Assembly: GCA_018398585.1 (NCBI GenBank)
Contig: JAGTTD010000019.1
Coordinates: forward strand, 2,889,702-2,953,701
DNA length: 64,000 nt
Direction: 5' to 3'
Source: Simmondsia chinensis
Lineage: Eukaryota > Streptophyta > Magnoliopsida > Caryophyllales > Simmondsiaceae
Part shown: in pieces, positions 12,501 through 23,551 of the stretch
How the letters are laid out: each line of letters starts with the position of its first letter
How positions within the stretch are numbered: position 1 is the first letter of the stretch
Made by a program: the position numbers and the translations under genes
Notes under the pieces: generated by a model
What the model saw: the letters and a program-made list of their open reading frames with translations, nothing else
What the model was told of the DNA's origin: nothing
Databases searched by the model: none

Positions 12501-15500
12501 GGAAAACATAATGAAGTGTAAAAAGAGTAGATCAACTAGAAGTTGAAAGAAATGAAAGAATTATAGACACAGAAACATGATCAAAAGAGTAGATTTTTTG
12601 CTTCTCGAACAGATTTAACCTAATTTTTGTTGGAAATATGTCATATCTGTAGGTGACCATGGATATCTTGGTGAACTTCTATCATCCAGATTCACTGGAT
12701 ATTCATCTCAATCATGGGAATCTATTGGATGCAATCTGGTCATGGACAGGGATTAGGGCTGAACATAGACAAAAAGTGGCTGAGGTATGATTGCTTTATA
12801 TCCACATCGTATGAAATGCATCTACCATGGTGTGCATTAACAAATCTAATGACTTTGTCTTGAAGCTCCTTTCTATATTGGGAAGTCTGCGTCCTCAGTC
12901 CTCAGCAAGGAAGTCAAAATGGGTGGTGATCAGGCGTCAACTTCTTCAGGTATGTAGTAGGCACGAAAAAACTTGTATACAGATTTGATTTCCGTGAAAC
13001 ATCTAGTAGTAAGTGCGGAAGCTATTCCTAAGTCAACAAAGAGAGAGGAAGGGAGAGTCCTCTCAGCCAAAGTTGCAGTTAAACAAGTAAAATCTACTCC
13101 TGAATCTCACCCATAATGGGGGGGTGTTACTGCCGCCTTAATGATTAAGGATATTGATAAGGCGTCAACATCAGTTGGTGTGGGGCATATGTCAAAACTT
13201 GTTTACATATTCAATTTCTGTGGAATATTTAATTACAAGTGCAAAAAGCTTTAATGTTCTGTGCTCATGTATGTAAAATAGCCAAGTCCATTGGAGGTAG
13301 TTAGTGTCCATCCTCGTTTCTTTGATATATATTTATATATAATTGTTCGTGTTGTCAAATCTTTCTGGAAGATGAAGTCTTACCTCTGTGGTGCGGAAGG
13401 GCCTATAGTATGGGTTATGCATGAGTTCTCTTGTATCCCGCTGGGTTTTTATATGCTGAATAACATTATAGCTTTTCTTCAGTTGGTAAGTATGGATGCA
13501 GATTTAAACTAGAACTATTTGTCCCAGGGCCTCTACCTTGGTTCTATCTATTTTTCTCATGTTAGTCACAGGATAACGCATCATGATTTGATATAACTGT
13601 TCCATCTATGTCTGTATGTCATCCTTGTTTCTTGAATTTAAATATGTCATACTGGTGTATTATTCAGGAGCTTAAGCTGGCTGAAGCTGCTGTAAACAGG
13701 TTGCAGACTGTAGGCTTAAGGTTTTGCGGAGTTGCAGATCAGGCCTTGCCCAGGTTGAGAGGAGCCCTTCCTGCAGGTCTATAGCATGGCCATGTTCCAT
13801 TTCATGTATGAATACCTTCTTCTAGAATCTATGAGCAAATTTCTAATAGTAGTGGTGATGCAGATAAATCTACACGTAGGGCACTTGATGAACTATCAGA
13901 TCTTTTCAGCTACTTAAGAGTCTGGAAAATTGAGAAACATATTTCCATTGATGCACTTATGCCACCGACTGAGAACTACCATAGAGATTTGTTTTTTCAG
14001 GTATCAATTTGAAACTTTTTGTCATCTAACCCATTTTCTGTTTAAGGTGTCTAAATTGGTTATAGTATGGGTATTCTTGATTATTGATAGAAGATCTGTT
14101 TTTGCTTTGACATTGTTATGTTTATTTCAGTTGCTAGCAATCTGGCTACAGTTTAAACAAATTAGTTGAAGTTGTTCCTTTTCCTATGATCTCTCCTTTC
14201 TCATTTTGTTTGACCACTTTGAGAAGAACCAGACATTTAGTACTTGAATCAAACACATTCATACTTTTGCAACGTCATTGAACGAGCTTGAGAAATGTTG
14301 CATTTATTCTTCTATTTTTCAAATAGTGATTTGACCAATGCTGGTTCTGGTCATTCTCATCTAATGTAGCAATGATAGCCTTTTTTTTCTTTTCTTTTCT
14401 TGGTGTAATATAATGGGGTTGATTTGTTGAATCTAGGATTTGGTACCTCGGATGTGGCTACTCAGAACATCTTATCTTATAATTAAAGTGCATGTACCCT
14501 ACTTCCCCTAGAAGTTGCTTTCTGCCATTCCTCCTTTCTTGATAAATTTTAGCAGAGCTTAAACAAATTAATTGAAGTTGTTCCTTTTCTATGATCTCTC
14601 CTTTCCCGTTTTGTTTGACCACTTTCAGAAGAACCAAATATTGAGTACTTGAATCAAAAAGCATTCATACTTTTGCAACATCATTGAACAAGCTTGAGAA
14701 ATGATGCATTTATTCTTCGCTTTTTCAAAATGTGTTTTAGACAATGCTGGTGGTGATCATTCTCATCTAATGTAGCAATGATAGTCTTTCTTTTCTTTTC
14801 TTTTTTTCAGGTGTAATATAATGGGGTTGGGTTTTTGAACCTAGGACTTCGTACCCTGGATGTGGTTACTCAACACATCTTATAATTTTTTATGTGCATG
14901 TATCCCACTTCCCCTAGAAGTTGCTTCTTGCCATCCATCCTTTCTTGATAAATTTTAGCAGGAAGTCTGGTGTTTATTTATTATGAAACCTATTATTTGA
15001 ATTGAATAAAAGAATAAAGACCAACATTCTCTGCAACGGGAGTAACTCTGACAAGTAAGCTAGTGGCACCGGAAAGCTGTGCAATGAGCTGAATTGGGGT
15101 AACTCTGTCTTCTTTTATGTCGGAAATTCTATATGCACCTGCCGTTTCATTTGAGTTCAATTTTTCCCGCCATTGTTTCTTTCCAAAATAAACTGAATAT
15201 TTCTCTGTATATCTGTAGATATACTTGAGAAAGGAGTCACCTGGATCACCAGTTGATGGAACCTTGCTGGCTGTTGGTGGTCGATATGACTTCATCCTTC
15301 AACAAATGTGGGAGCTTGAACATGTAGGTTCTCTATGCACATCTTTTGATCATCGTGAAGAGTTGTTAGTCTTTCAGAAATTATATGGCATTTATGGATT
15401 ACCATTAGACTTTAGAACAAAGGAACATACCCAGTGCCTCAAGGGCTCCTGCCTACGCAGGGTGTGGGGGGGCGGATGTACGCAGTCCTCCCCCTTCAGG

Positions 15501-17750
15501 GTGTTAACCTGAAGAGAGGCTATTTCCTAGTGCCCCCAACCTGAGGGTGAGGATTTCCCAGGAGGTCACCCATCCTGGTACTACTCTCGCTCAAGCACGC
15601 TTAACTTCGGAGTTCTAATGGGATCCGGTGACGGCGTGTTGGTGCCCTCTTTGGTTACCATTAGACTTTAGAACATGTAAAACAAATCCAAGCTACACAT
15701 GGCGGCATTTTTCTCTCTAGATGTTTATTTATAAGTGTAACTATTTCCATTCCTTTAAAATAATCGAAATAGGATTTTCTTCCTTCAGTTGAAAAGAGGT
15801 AATAATTTATATAAAATGGTTAGTGTCTCATTGAGAAGATCAATTAGTGTTTCATTGAGAAGATGAATTCTGCAGAAGATTGGGCACTTACAGAAACATG
15901 GATGTATTCATCCTTATTTTACTAAACATAAGATTTAACAAGGACTTGGTTCCCTGGGAAACCCAGAGCTATTATTGTGATCCGTTAGGTAATGTGTGGG
16001 ACATGCCAGTTTTGCACACTGCGACTACAACCGAGATCGTGAATCGGGATTTAGTCCCGTGGTACTGGTGTTAAAAATGTAATGCATTATTTCCTTTAAA
16101 TTCCTGCAAACTGGAAACATTATTTTTTACTTTGTATTTGCAGAGATCATCTCCTCCAGGTGCTGTTGGGGTGTGTCTAGCACTGGAAACAATTATTCAG
16201 CACGCCTTTATTGACATCAGACCATTCAGGTCCGACATTTCTTTTCTTTTGGAAAGGGAAAGATTATATTAACTGGAATGTTGCAGTCCTTTCAGAAATC
16301 ATTTCTTGAAAAATTTTTAACTGAAACTAATTTTCTTGACAATTTTCATTTGTAGGATTTCTGAAATCTCTTTGGTGTAAAATGTAAATGATTCACCTTA
16401 GGTTACTGTTCCTAATAATTGATGTATAGAAATAATAAAAATGTGAGGAAAAAAATAAAAATGAAAGTTACCAAATCCTGAAAATAAATTTGTGGTAACA
16501 AGTTGATCGATTAATTCAAGGAGAACGGATTGTTAGAGGGAGGAAATTTCCTCCAATCGGAAAACTTGCTCTCCAATAGAAATTGCTACAAGCTGGTTCA
16601 GGTTTCTGGCTTGGAAACCACTTAGAAAGGCCCAAACCATGACCAAAAGGGGCTTTTTTTTTCCCTACTCTTAAAGCCATTAAAAGAAACAGTGTCTCTG
16701 AAGGACAATTGAACAAGTGATTCATGAATGCTGTCTCTTGCTTAGACTGAAAAATCCAAGAGAATTGCCATATCCTCTTATAGATGGCTTTCCCCCAAAT
16801 CAAAAACTGAGCCTACATGTTTATTTTCGCACAGGAGCGAGGCTAGCATAAACGTTCTTGTTTGTTCAAAAGGAGGAGGTGGATTATTGGAAGAGCGTAT
16901 GGAACTTGCTGCCGAACTATGGGACGCGAATATTAAGGTCGTAGACCAAATGTTTGAACTAGTTTATATTGGTTTATGGCAATATACAATGTTTCTTATA
17001 CAATACCTTTTTTTAATCAGGCTGAGTTTGTACCATTACCTGATCCAAGCCTTACAGAGCAGTATGAGTATGCAAATGACCATGATATCAAATGCCTTGT
17101 CATAATTACTGACTCTGGTGTTGCTCAAAAGGATTCTGTCAAGGTAAGTGATGTAGTACGAGTTAAGCGCATGGGCAATACTAAAGAATTCCTTTCTCTA
17201 TTTAACGTTATTCTTTATCTGTTTGAGTCAAATTTTGAATCTTCAAAGTTTACTCACATTAGAATTCCTAATTCTGTTAGGATTATAACTCTTAAGATCC
17301 TAATTTTCTATGTTTCTTTTTTAGATTAAATTTAGACATTTTTATCTTTTTGGATTCAGGTTCCCAATACTCTAAACAGGACCTATATATAACCTTATGT
17401 GGATGCCTTTATAAAGAATATCCAAGAATTTATTAGTTAATTTAGATATCAGTTACTATCCTTTCTGCTACATCAGTAAGACTTCCATTACTTCAGTAAT
17501 CTCTTCTAGGTTTGATCTTTTCCTCCTAGTTTCTTAGAATAATGTGATAGTGCGTCTTGTTACTGCCACTTACATAGCTATGCTTGCTCATTTCATCATC
17601 CAAAATGCCTTAGAGTAACGAGTTGGGTTAAATGAACAGGTTCGCCACCTTGAACTTAAGAAAGAGAAGGAAGTCGAAAGTGAAAAGCTTGTCAAGTTTC
17701 TCTTGAAAGCACTGGAATCTCAATTTAGGAATCCTGCTATTTGGAATTAA
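580..17750 (+). CDS. GCN2: eIF2-alpha kinase GCN2, 3' part (19 exons, 5' end outside window)
   Basis: GCN2 phosphorylates eIF2-alpha when uncharged tRNA accumulates. Exons: 580-697, 1927-1981, 3091-3260, 4779-4963, 5711-5859, 5969-6218, 9271-9553, 9666-9759, 10210-10290, 10454-10510, 12653-12784, 12866-12949, 13668-13776, 13864-14000, 15219-15323, 16144-16229, 16835-16937, 17021-17143, 17640-17750. Joined, they stay in frame for 809 residues and end FRNPAIWN-stop. The kinase domain shows the glycine loop GHGGFG, lysine in YAVKMI, catalytic HRDLTPNN, DFG in KIGDFGLA, and APE in YTAPEIEQ; an insert separates MYLYI-type strands as in other plant GCN2. From about 9.3 kb follows the HisRS-like domain (YELRLPFVKW, YRKAIGHSPP, AVGGRYDF) and a C-terminal tail. 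The RWD domain and start are missing because the window begins inside an intron. All seen introns are GT-AG. A likely poly(A) signal lies at 17965-17972. No disabling change was seen. Confidence 0.95.
929..1045 (+). mobile_element. Body-only SINE copy with perfect 16-bp TSD
   Basis: The insert carries only the SINE body (CACCCTAAAGGGGTAAG to GAGGCACTGGG) plus a TTG-rich tail. It is flanked by identical copies of tatgtttcatagaaat at 913-928 and 1046-1061. The 5S head is absent. It lies in a GCN2 intron. Confidence 0.88.
2062..2345 (-). mobile_element. 5'-truncated RTE-type LINE fragment (3' end of RT ORF)
   Basis: The reverse complement encodes the basic C-terminal end of an RTE LINE ORF: GRKGRGRPKKRW, METIRHDLTHLNL, EEMALDRDQWRASI. 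This matches the end of the fuller LINE at 43560-43700 ([20 protein letters not shown]). Only the 3' end remains, in a GCN2 intron. Confidence 0.8.
7381..8278. mobile_element. Non-autonomous hAT-like element, 8-bp TSD
   Basis: The ends are inverted: CAGGGGCGGG at the left and TCTGCCCCTG at the right. Flanks are cttccatg (7373-7380) and cttccgtg (8279-8286), an 8-bp target duplication with one change, as expected for hAT. The interior is AT-rich, without a transposase, and holds a SINE fragment at 7891-7970. It lies in the GCN2 intron before the 9271 exon. The right end (GTGCCCCCAGTGAAGAAAC) is related to 47050-47083. Confidence 0.75.
7891..7970 (-). mobile_element. SINE body fragment nested in hAT element
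   Basis: On the minus strand it reads AACACCCTGAAGGAG, then GTATACATCACC and CCAGACCC, a degraded SINE body lacking both the 5S head and the tail. Confidence 0.6.
11560..12050 (+). mobile_element. Possible decayed L1-type LINE 3' end
   Basis: A frame-broken stretch around 11745-11830 reads LWKCAILAI and, in a neighbouring frame, DHNVRIFRG. This resembles the tryptophan-rich ERN-RIF motif near the end of plant L1 reverse transcriptases. Near 12010-12050 there is AATAAATGTG followed by TTTTCTTATCAAA, like L1 3' ends. It is frameshifted and weakly supported. Confidence 0.35.
14155..14967. repeat. Two tandem copies of a 406-bp intronic segment
   Basis: Unit 1 (14155-14560) and unit 2 (14561-14967) match nearly throughout, for example aaacaaatta-ttgaagttgt at their starts and ccccta-gaagttgctt near their ends. 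Both are in the GCN2 intron between the exons ending at 14000 and starting at 15219. Differences are scattered substitutions and small indels, so the duplication is not very recent. No coding signal was seen in either unit. Confidence 0.9.
15420..15654 (-). mobile_element. Full-length 5S-headed SINE, 235 bp, perfect 21-bp TSD
   Basis: On the minus strand it starts CCAAAGAGGGCACCAACACG, then carries a 5S rRNA-like head with intact box A (AAGTTAAGCGTGCTTGAGCG) and box C regions. The shared body follows, ending GAGGCACTGGGTATGTTCC without TTG repeats. The flanks 15399-15419 and 15655-15675 are an identical 21-bp duplication starting ttaccattagac. It is the clearest recent copy in the window and lies in a GCN2 intron. 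Confidence 0.95.
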
Positions 17751-20015
17751 CCGGCAAGTTTGCAACCTTGGAATTCATTCATCATGGGACACAACATGTC
17801 TTTTTGGGATGGAGCTTCTAGGACTACACAGAAGAAAAGGTTATCGCTACATCGTCCAGTGAGGTAACTGTAGCTATGCGTGGAACTCTGGAAGTTTATG
17901 ATTGGCATCAATGTGATTGGCTCTTACATAGCGTCCCTTTTGTAACAGATACATATTATATTTTAAATAAATCATATTACATGAAAACCAATTACAAAGG
18001 TTAAAACGAACGATCATATGCCTATCAATTAAAATTTTGCAAATAACAAATTTAAAAGAAACTTATATTCCCTTGGAAACCGGTGTGATGCAGCATATGA
18101 ACAAACAATCTAATTCCATGATTAGCTCATATTCTTATTTCTTCTTAATTGCAGATTATGGATGCTTCCAGAAATCATGAAGCTTATACAAAATTATGGA
18201 TGGGATAAATTGATACTTGTCCGTAAATCGAGAAGAGGGTGGCAAGTCTGTTGCGCTAGGGTTTGTCCTCGAGGAATCTTCAAAGTTTTCATTTATTTGC
18301 TTATATTGGTGTTGAGTATCAACTTCTGATCATATTAAAAAAAAAAAAAGAAAAAGAAATTAGGATTGACGGGCTGTCGGGCAGTTGGGTTTTGGGGGAG
18401 TTATGGGGATGTGGTGGGTGTCTCACTTGGGCTGGGAATTGTATTTAGGTAGAACACAATGATATGCCCATCATTATTGACTTAAAAAGGGATTACAATG
18501 TAAACGAACCAAATATTCGATGAACTACTTACATCGTGATTGAAATTGATTTTGTTTATAGAAGGGCCGATTACAAATATATTCGAAATGTACTGATTTT
18601 AATTTTATTTGCTTTTTACTTTCAATGTATTGGCTTGTGTGTGTTTTACGGACTTTGTATGATATTGAAACATTGGTGGGTTTGTGAGCTAGTGTCAATG
18701 AGGTCTTTATCTAATGGTTCAAACACGACTGAGATTGAGGTCCTATGATGGAAAGTCATAGGTTCAAATCTCCATATCCACCCTAACGTAGTGGTTAGAG
18801 CTCAATAATGATGGAAAGATGGGTGGTTATGGGAAAGACGAGATAGCCAAGGGAATCACACAAGCCAATAAGAGTTGAAGAAAAAAAACGATAAGAGGAT
18901 GGAGAGTGTAGTGAAATCATTTAAGAGTTGTTTGAGCTTGTTAGGGCATCTTGAAGAAATTTAAAGTATTCCATCAAGCGTTGTGTTAAGTTAGCCAGTC
19001 CTGTTTAGTTCTAAACCATTTCAGAGGTCCATATATAAGGCTAGCTCGGAAGATTTATCTATTAGAAAGAAACATGAAATTCGAACCGCTCTAGAGTTGG
19101 TGATTTCTTAGCACTTAGGAGCTGCAAAAAAGAGGTTCTATGCTTGGGAGATCACTGAAATTGTGGGCTGTTTTAAGTCAACTTTTGCCATTTTCACCCC
19201 ATTAAGAAAGATTTCTGGCTTTCTGCTATTTCAGTCAAGATGAGTTCTCTAAGGTATGTTCAAAGACCTAATGATGTTGCGTACATCTCATCTTCTACCG
19301 ACCTTGTCTTTGCGGGAGCCCTTTGAGGCACTGAGTTTCTTTTTGTATCTTATTTTCAAGAAAATGGTTTCTTAGCTGGGTTAGTAATTATCCGTTTTTA
19401 TCACATCTTATTTTATTCAATTTTATCTTAGGATTAGGGTTTGCTATAAATATGGTTTTATACTTCATTGTCCTCAATTTTAAAGAAATAAAATCAAATT
19501 TTATTTTTGGATTGCAAGTTGTGCTACATTACATTCACTGTGATTGTTCTTGCTCTTGTATTACCAATCTACTTTCTTCCCCTTTCCGCCTCCCTTTCTA
19601 GTAGAGATGAACATATACCGGTATGTTCCAAAGGACCGACTGAACCATTCATATCTATGGAGCACTGGATTGGACTGATTTAATATACATTTTGCTATGG
19701 TGGTTACATCCGTCTATGACAAAGCTTATACACAATGCAGTTGAACGAAATCAATAAATCAAATACATGTATACCTCCAGACAAGGCCAAGTATTTGATG
19801 ATGATACGATTTCACGGAAAAAATTCAATATATATGTCTGTTCTCGTAGAGACAAATAGGATGGCCAACCTGAAAATCAGAGTCGCTAGCCTATCATATT
19901 TATAGGGAATATATAGAATACAAGACAGACCGGAATTATAGTCCTAGAGTAAATAGGATTATCGTAGTAGATTTAGGATATGATGACAATTCTTACACAA
20001 AATTTCCCAAGATCC
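17751..20015. other. Intergenic: GCN2 3' flank to GPX 3' flank
   Basis: No gene was recognised. It holds the GCN2 3' UTR and poly(A) signal (near 17965), low-complexity A-rich DNA, and one SINE body fragment at 19273-19345. GCN2 and GPX are convergent, so both 3' flanks lie here. Short open frames at 18263-18748 look like no known protein. Confidence 0.6.
19273..19345 (+). mobile_element. SINE body fragment
   Basis: Contains GTTGCGTACATCTCATC and GCGGGAGCC-CTTTGAGGCAC, the 3' half of the SINE body. No clear TSD was seen. Confidence 0.6.
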
Positions 20016-22991
20016 TTACCCTGCAAACTTCTGCTGCGAAATAGCAAACTATGATACCTTGGCAATCAAGATGATTGGACGAGTTTTTGTATCTCACTCT
20101 GCAAGGACAAACATACAAACATACAGGATGCACTCTTAAAAATCTGTTTTCAGATTTCATAAATATTATTCTTTTTAGGATTATGAGTTATTCGGAAACA
20201 GCCTTTCTACACGTTAGCACCTTGAAAGGTAAGGCTGTGTACATCTTACCCTCCCTAAACCTTGTCTTGGCGGGAGCCTCTTTGAAGCACTGGGTTGATA
20301 TTTTTGAGGTTTTATCCTAATATCAATTGATATAAGGTGGAGTAACATATTGGATTTATATGTTAATCTCTTTTCTCTTACAACTCCAATGTAGGATATT
20401 TAATTATACTTAAATTTGAAGTTCTCAACAAGAAACATGAAAATAGCGAGTTTATACTTACATAAGGCTAAGACTAATCATATAACGAGTGAATGAACAC
20501 GAACCTCGATTTCTAGAGGTGATGTAGTGGGCGAGTATCGTGCCACAACATTTCCTTGTTTGTCCACCAGAAATTTTGTGAAGTTCCATTTGATGGCATC
20601 GCCTACTATTCCTCCCCGCTTTGATTTAAGGAACTTATATAGTGGGGCTCCATTCTTCCCGTTTACCTGAATCTGCAATATATAGATGGAATGTATATCA
20701 AATTTCATCACTAAATTATTCTAATCAGAACATCAAGAGAACAGAAAAGAAAAGAAATTTCGGTTGGGTCACCATAAACTGTTTTATATATATATAAGGT
20801 AAGGATTATATTTTGCCTAATAACAAAATCGAAAACAAAATATTTGAACATTAAACTTTAACACATTTTCAGCCAAGGTATTGCACAACCACAACCACCA
20901 CCACCGCCTAGGGCCTCAAAGAGGCTCTCACCAAGGAAGGGTCTGGCACTGTAAAATATACGCAGCTGTATTTCTAAAAGGTGCTACCCTATATAGAGGT
21001 TGTTTCCGAAAAGCCCTCGAACCCCAAAAAGAAAGCATAGCGTACTTGTATTCTAAGATATATGGGAGGACAAATAGTACCTTTTCAAATAAAGGGAACT
21101 GAGCCTCGAACTTAGAGCATACAGTTTCCTCGATTTCGTCATTACTTCCCGGCTCCTGTCCTGCAAATTGGTTGCAAGGGAACGCCAAGATTTCAAATCC
21201 TGCACATAATAATGACATTCATCATTAGCAACAACGAATCCCATCAGATGGTAAAAAAGGCACACAAAAAATACAGTTCATAAAAGAGGAACTCGCCTTG
21301 GCTTTTATACTTCTCGTATAAGGTATTCAATTCCTTGTAGTTTGAGTTTGTTAGACCACTGCACATGAAAAGTATACAATGCTATCAGAAAGAGACAATA
21401 ACGAAACAGCAAAGGTATTTGGTTGAGAATATCCTTTTAATGAAATTTTATGGCATAAGAAAGAGAAAAGACATGTTATTTTCCATGACCAAGATTGCAA
21501 TTCTCTAGTGTACTTGGCTAAAAACAGATGCTAGGATTTTTAGGACCATATATACCAAATAATTTTGTACAAGAAAAGGCAGTATTCTTAGGAGCTCTTT
21601 GGACAAAGAGCTCTAGAGGCTTGGTCGGCGATTTGCGGAGAGATTGGAAGGCTTTATGTCATTAGCATGATTGTAATCTTGAGGACATCTTGTCCTTAAC
21701 TTTTGCTCATTCTTCGTCTCCTAAGATGAATGATGAGAGTTCTGACAGAAAATTCTTTACTTCAGGCCACACAGTGCCATCTTTTAGTTCTAATTTTACA
21801 GCTGCTAGATCTGTAACAATTTACTTTTCCAAGATTATAACAAATTGCCAGCGTCATTGACAGCCCATTAAGAAATGGATTATTGCCCCCACCAGATATT
21901 GCAAGAAACGGAAGAATAAGGAATCAGAATTTCACTTTTGAGGTTAAACAAGAACGACCAACAACAACAAACCCAATGCACAAGAGCTCCAACAAAGCGT
22001 GTCAGGGGGGTGAAATGTACACAATCTTATCCCTTCAGAGTAAATAAGAACGACCTTGTCAAAATATTTTGCCTAACTTGCTATCCGCCTAATCTACACA
22101 ATTACGAAACATATAGTATTAGTACGCAAAAACAATAATGATCTACTAGAAAACCAGTTATGAAGTCTAAGCAATTCAATATGCTCGAAGAGGGGCGAAA
22201 ACACTGCTTACCATTTTGAAGCAACATTGACAATCAGAAGAACTTTTCCTTTATAATCATTCAGACTCACATCATTCCCATGGATGTCCTATTCAATCCA
22301 AACAAGGTACCTTAGAGTGCCATTTCAAAACATGTATGATGATTGAAACATTCACATCCATTGAGCCTATCACCATGAATTGGCCCCACAAGGGCCCCGA
22401 TGACCATGAGTTTGGCGGTCTAGGATTTTGTAGGCGACTATATATTCACACGACAATTGTGCAAGCAAAAATGTAGTAAGGTAGGACGAGTAGCAAAATA
22501 GTTCATGGAACAATTGGACGGCCAGAAACCCAAAAAATGGGCCGAAACACTGATCTATGGTTGTGATTTCAAATGGTCATTAACTTTCGATCCTAAGGAG
22601 TTAGGGGGGCCATTATATATCAAAATGAAACCCTAGGACCAAACTATGCAACCCTAACAACTTCAACTCTGACCCCACCTATTCTCCCCGAATTCAGCCT
22701 CGAAAATTTTTGGTTTTCCTTATAAATAGCCCAATCAAGAAATTCTCAATATCAAACCCCAGTACTTCCCTCTTTTTTTCGTAGATTCCGAGTTGTGTTT
22801 CGATCTCGAAGTCTTCAAATCAAATTCTACATCCATCTCCCACCTTAAAATATCCAAAGCTTCAAAATTACATAAACATATCCACAATTGACCCAATTAA
22901 ACTCTTGTCCCGTCCTTTTACTTATCTCATTCATTTTTCCTGTTCTTCTACATCAGTTCTCTACAATTGAATTCTGAAGAACGACACACAA

Positions 22992-23026
<35 letters not shown>

Positions 23027-23187
23027 GTAGAAATGGAAAGGAAGAAGAACAAGAAAACCTTGACAGTGAATTCGTAGATGGAAATGGGGAGTTGCTGATG
23101 CGTTTCTTGGGGGTAGATGTAGAAGAGAAGGAATGCAACACCCACAAGCAGTACTGATACCCAGTTGGTGCATCTCCTCAGACCCAT
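20016..23187 (-). CDS. GPX3: Glutathione peroxidase, GPX3-type, with N-terminal membrane anchor
   Basis: Thioredoxin-dependent peroxidase reducing H2O2 and lipid hydroperoxides. Exons on the minus strand: 23187-23059, 22288-22212, 21358-21297, 21199-21081, 20672-20505, and a tentative last exon 20033-20016 (codes QKFAG-stop). The protein has about 190 residues. It starts [20 protein letters not shown], a hydrophobic anchor like that of Arabidopsis GPX3. The peroxidatic Cys is in VASKCGLTNSNY (codon split across exons 2 and 3), then [27 protein letters not shown] (usual resolving Cys) and [20 protein letters not shown]. Exon sizes 77, 62 and 119 are regular for plant GPX genes. Exon 3 ends with a GC donor (CAAG/GCGAGT). 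If the last intron were kept, translation would end VRVHSLVI at 20478. An upstream in-frame ATG at 23208 (MLKFREV) is possible. Targeting to Golgi/ER or plastid is inference from GPX3. Confidence 0.92.
20190..20302 (+). mobile_element. Body-only SINE copy
   Basis: Runs from TCGGAAACAGCC through AAAGGTAAGGCTGTGTACAT to GCGGGAGCCTC and CACTGGG. It starts at the same body position as the other head-less copies. No TSD was found. Confidence 0.7.
20884..21030 (-). mobile_element. Body-only SINE in GPX intron 4
   Basis: On the minus strand it reads TTCGGAAACAACCTC, GGTAGCACCTTTTAG, GAGCCTCTTTGAGGCC, then a CCACCAC-type tail complement. It is diverged from the consensus, and the intron still has good splice sites. 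Confidence 0.65.
21960..22040 (-). mobile_element. Short body-only SINE in GPX intron 2
   Basis: The left side shows acaacaacaaacccaatgc, the complement of a TTG tail and CACTGGG end; the right stops in CCCTTCAGAG. The flanks taaacaagaacgacc (21945-21959) and taaataagaacgacc (22041-22055) form a 15-bp TSD with one mismatch. Confidence 0.75.
22380..22900. other. Possible LTR-derived segment in GPX intron 1
   Basis: The tract has a TATA-like TTATAAATAGCCC near 22720 and GC-richer DNA unlike the neighbouring intron. Its composition recalls an LTR promoter region, but no paired ends or TSD were found. Treat it as unassigned. Confidence 0.25.
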
Positions 23188-23220
23188 TACTTCCCTGAAT
23201 TTCAACAACCAAATTCACTG

Positions 23221-23241
23221 ATCTCTCTCTCTCTCTCTCTA
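23221..23241. repeat. CT microsatellite in GPX 5' flank
   Basis: A run of (CT)n just upstream of the GPX start, in the probable 5' UTR or promoter. Such pyrimidine tracts are common in plant leaders. Confidence 0.85.
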
Positions 23242-23551
23242 TAATGTGAAATCTGGGTTCAAATTTCTTTGCTCTTAAAAGTGATGAAAGGTGGAAATTG
23301 CATTACGACACATGAATGAGGAAGTTGATCAGAGGAGGAGAGAGAGGTGTCAATGGCGGAGTTACTGGAAGGTTAGCTGAGCTCATACTGCTCTCATTCA
23401 ATCGTTTTTTTCCCAGTTTGCCATTTGAATCTCAACTACATTTATCATTTGAATTTTAAATTTGATAGGATAAAAAAGAAAATAGGATTCAGTCTTTTTA
23501 TTATTTGATAATTAAAAGAGTATGTTATTGTCATGACATGTTTTTTATTAT

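Noticed and set aside
15541..15650. Genuine 5S rRNA genes
   Set aside because: The 5S-like segments lack the correct 5' first 10 bases and a T-run terminator after the gene, are fused to the SINE body, and are dispersed with TSDs. A covariance-model search would call them 5S rRNA, but they are SINE heads.
22948..23218. Three overlapping minus-strand open frames of 64-86 residues
   Set aside because: One is GPX exon 1 read into its intron; the other two are frame shadows over a poly(A/T) tract.
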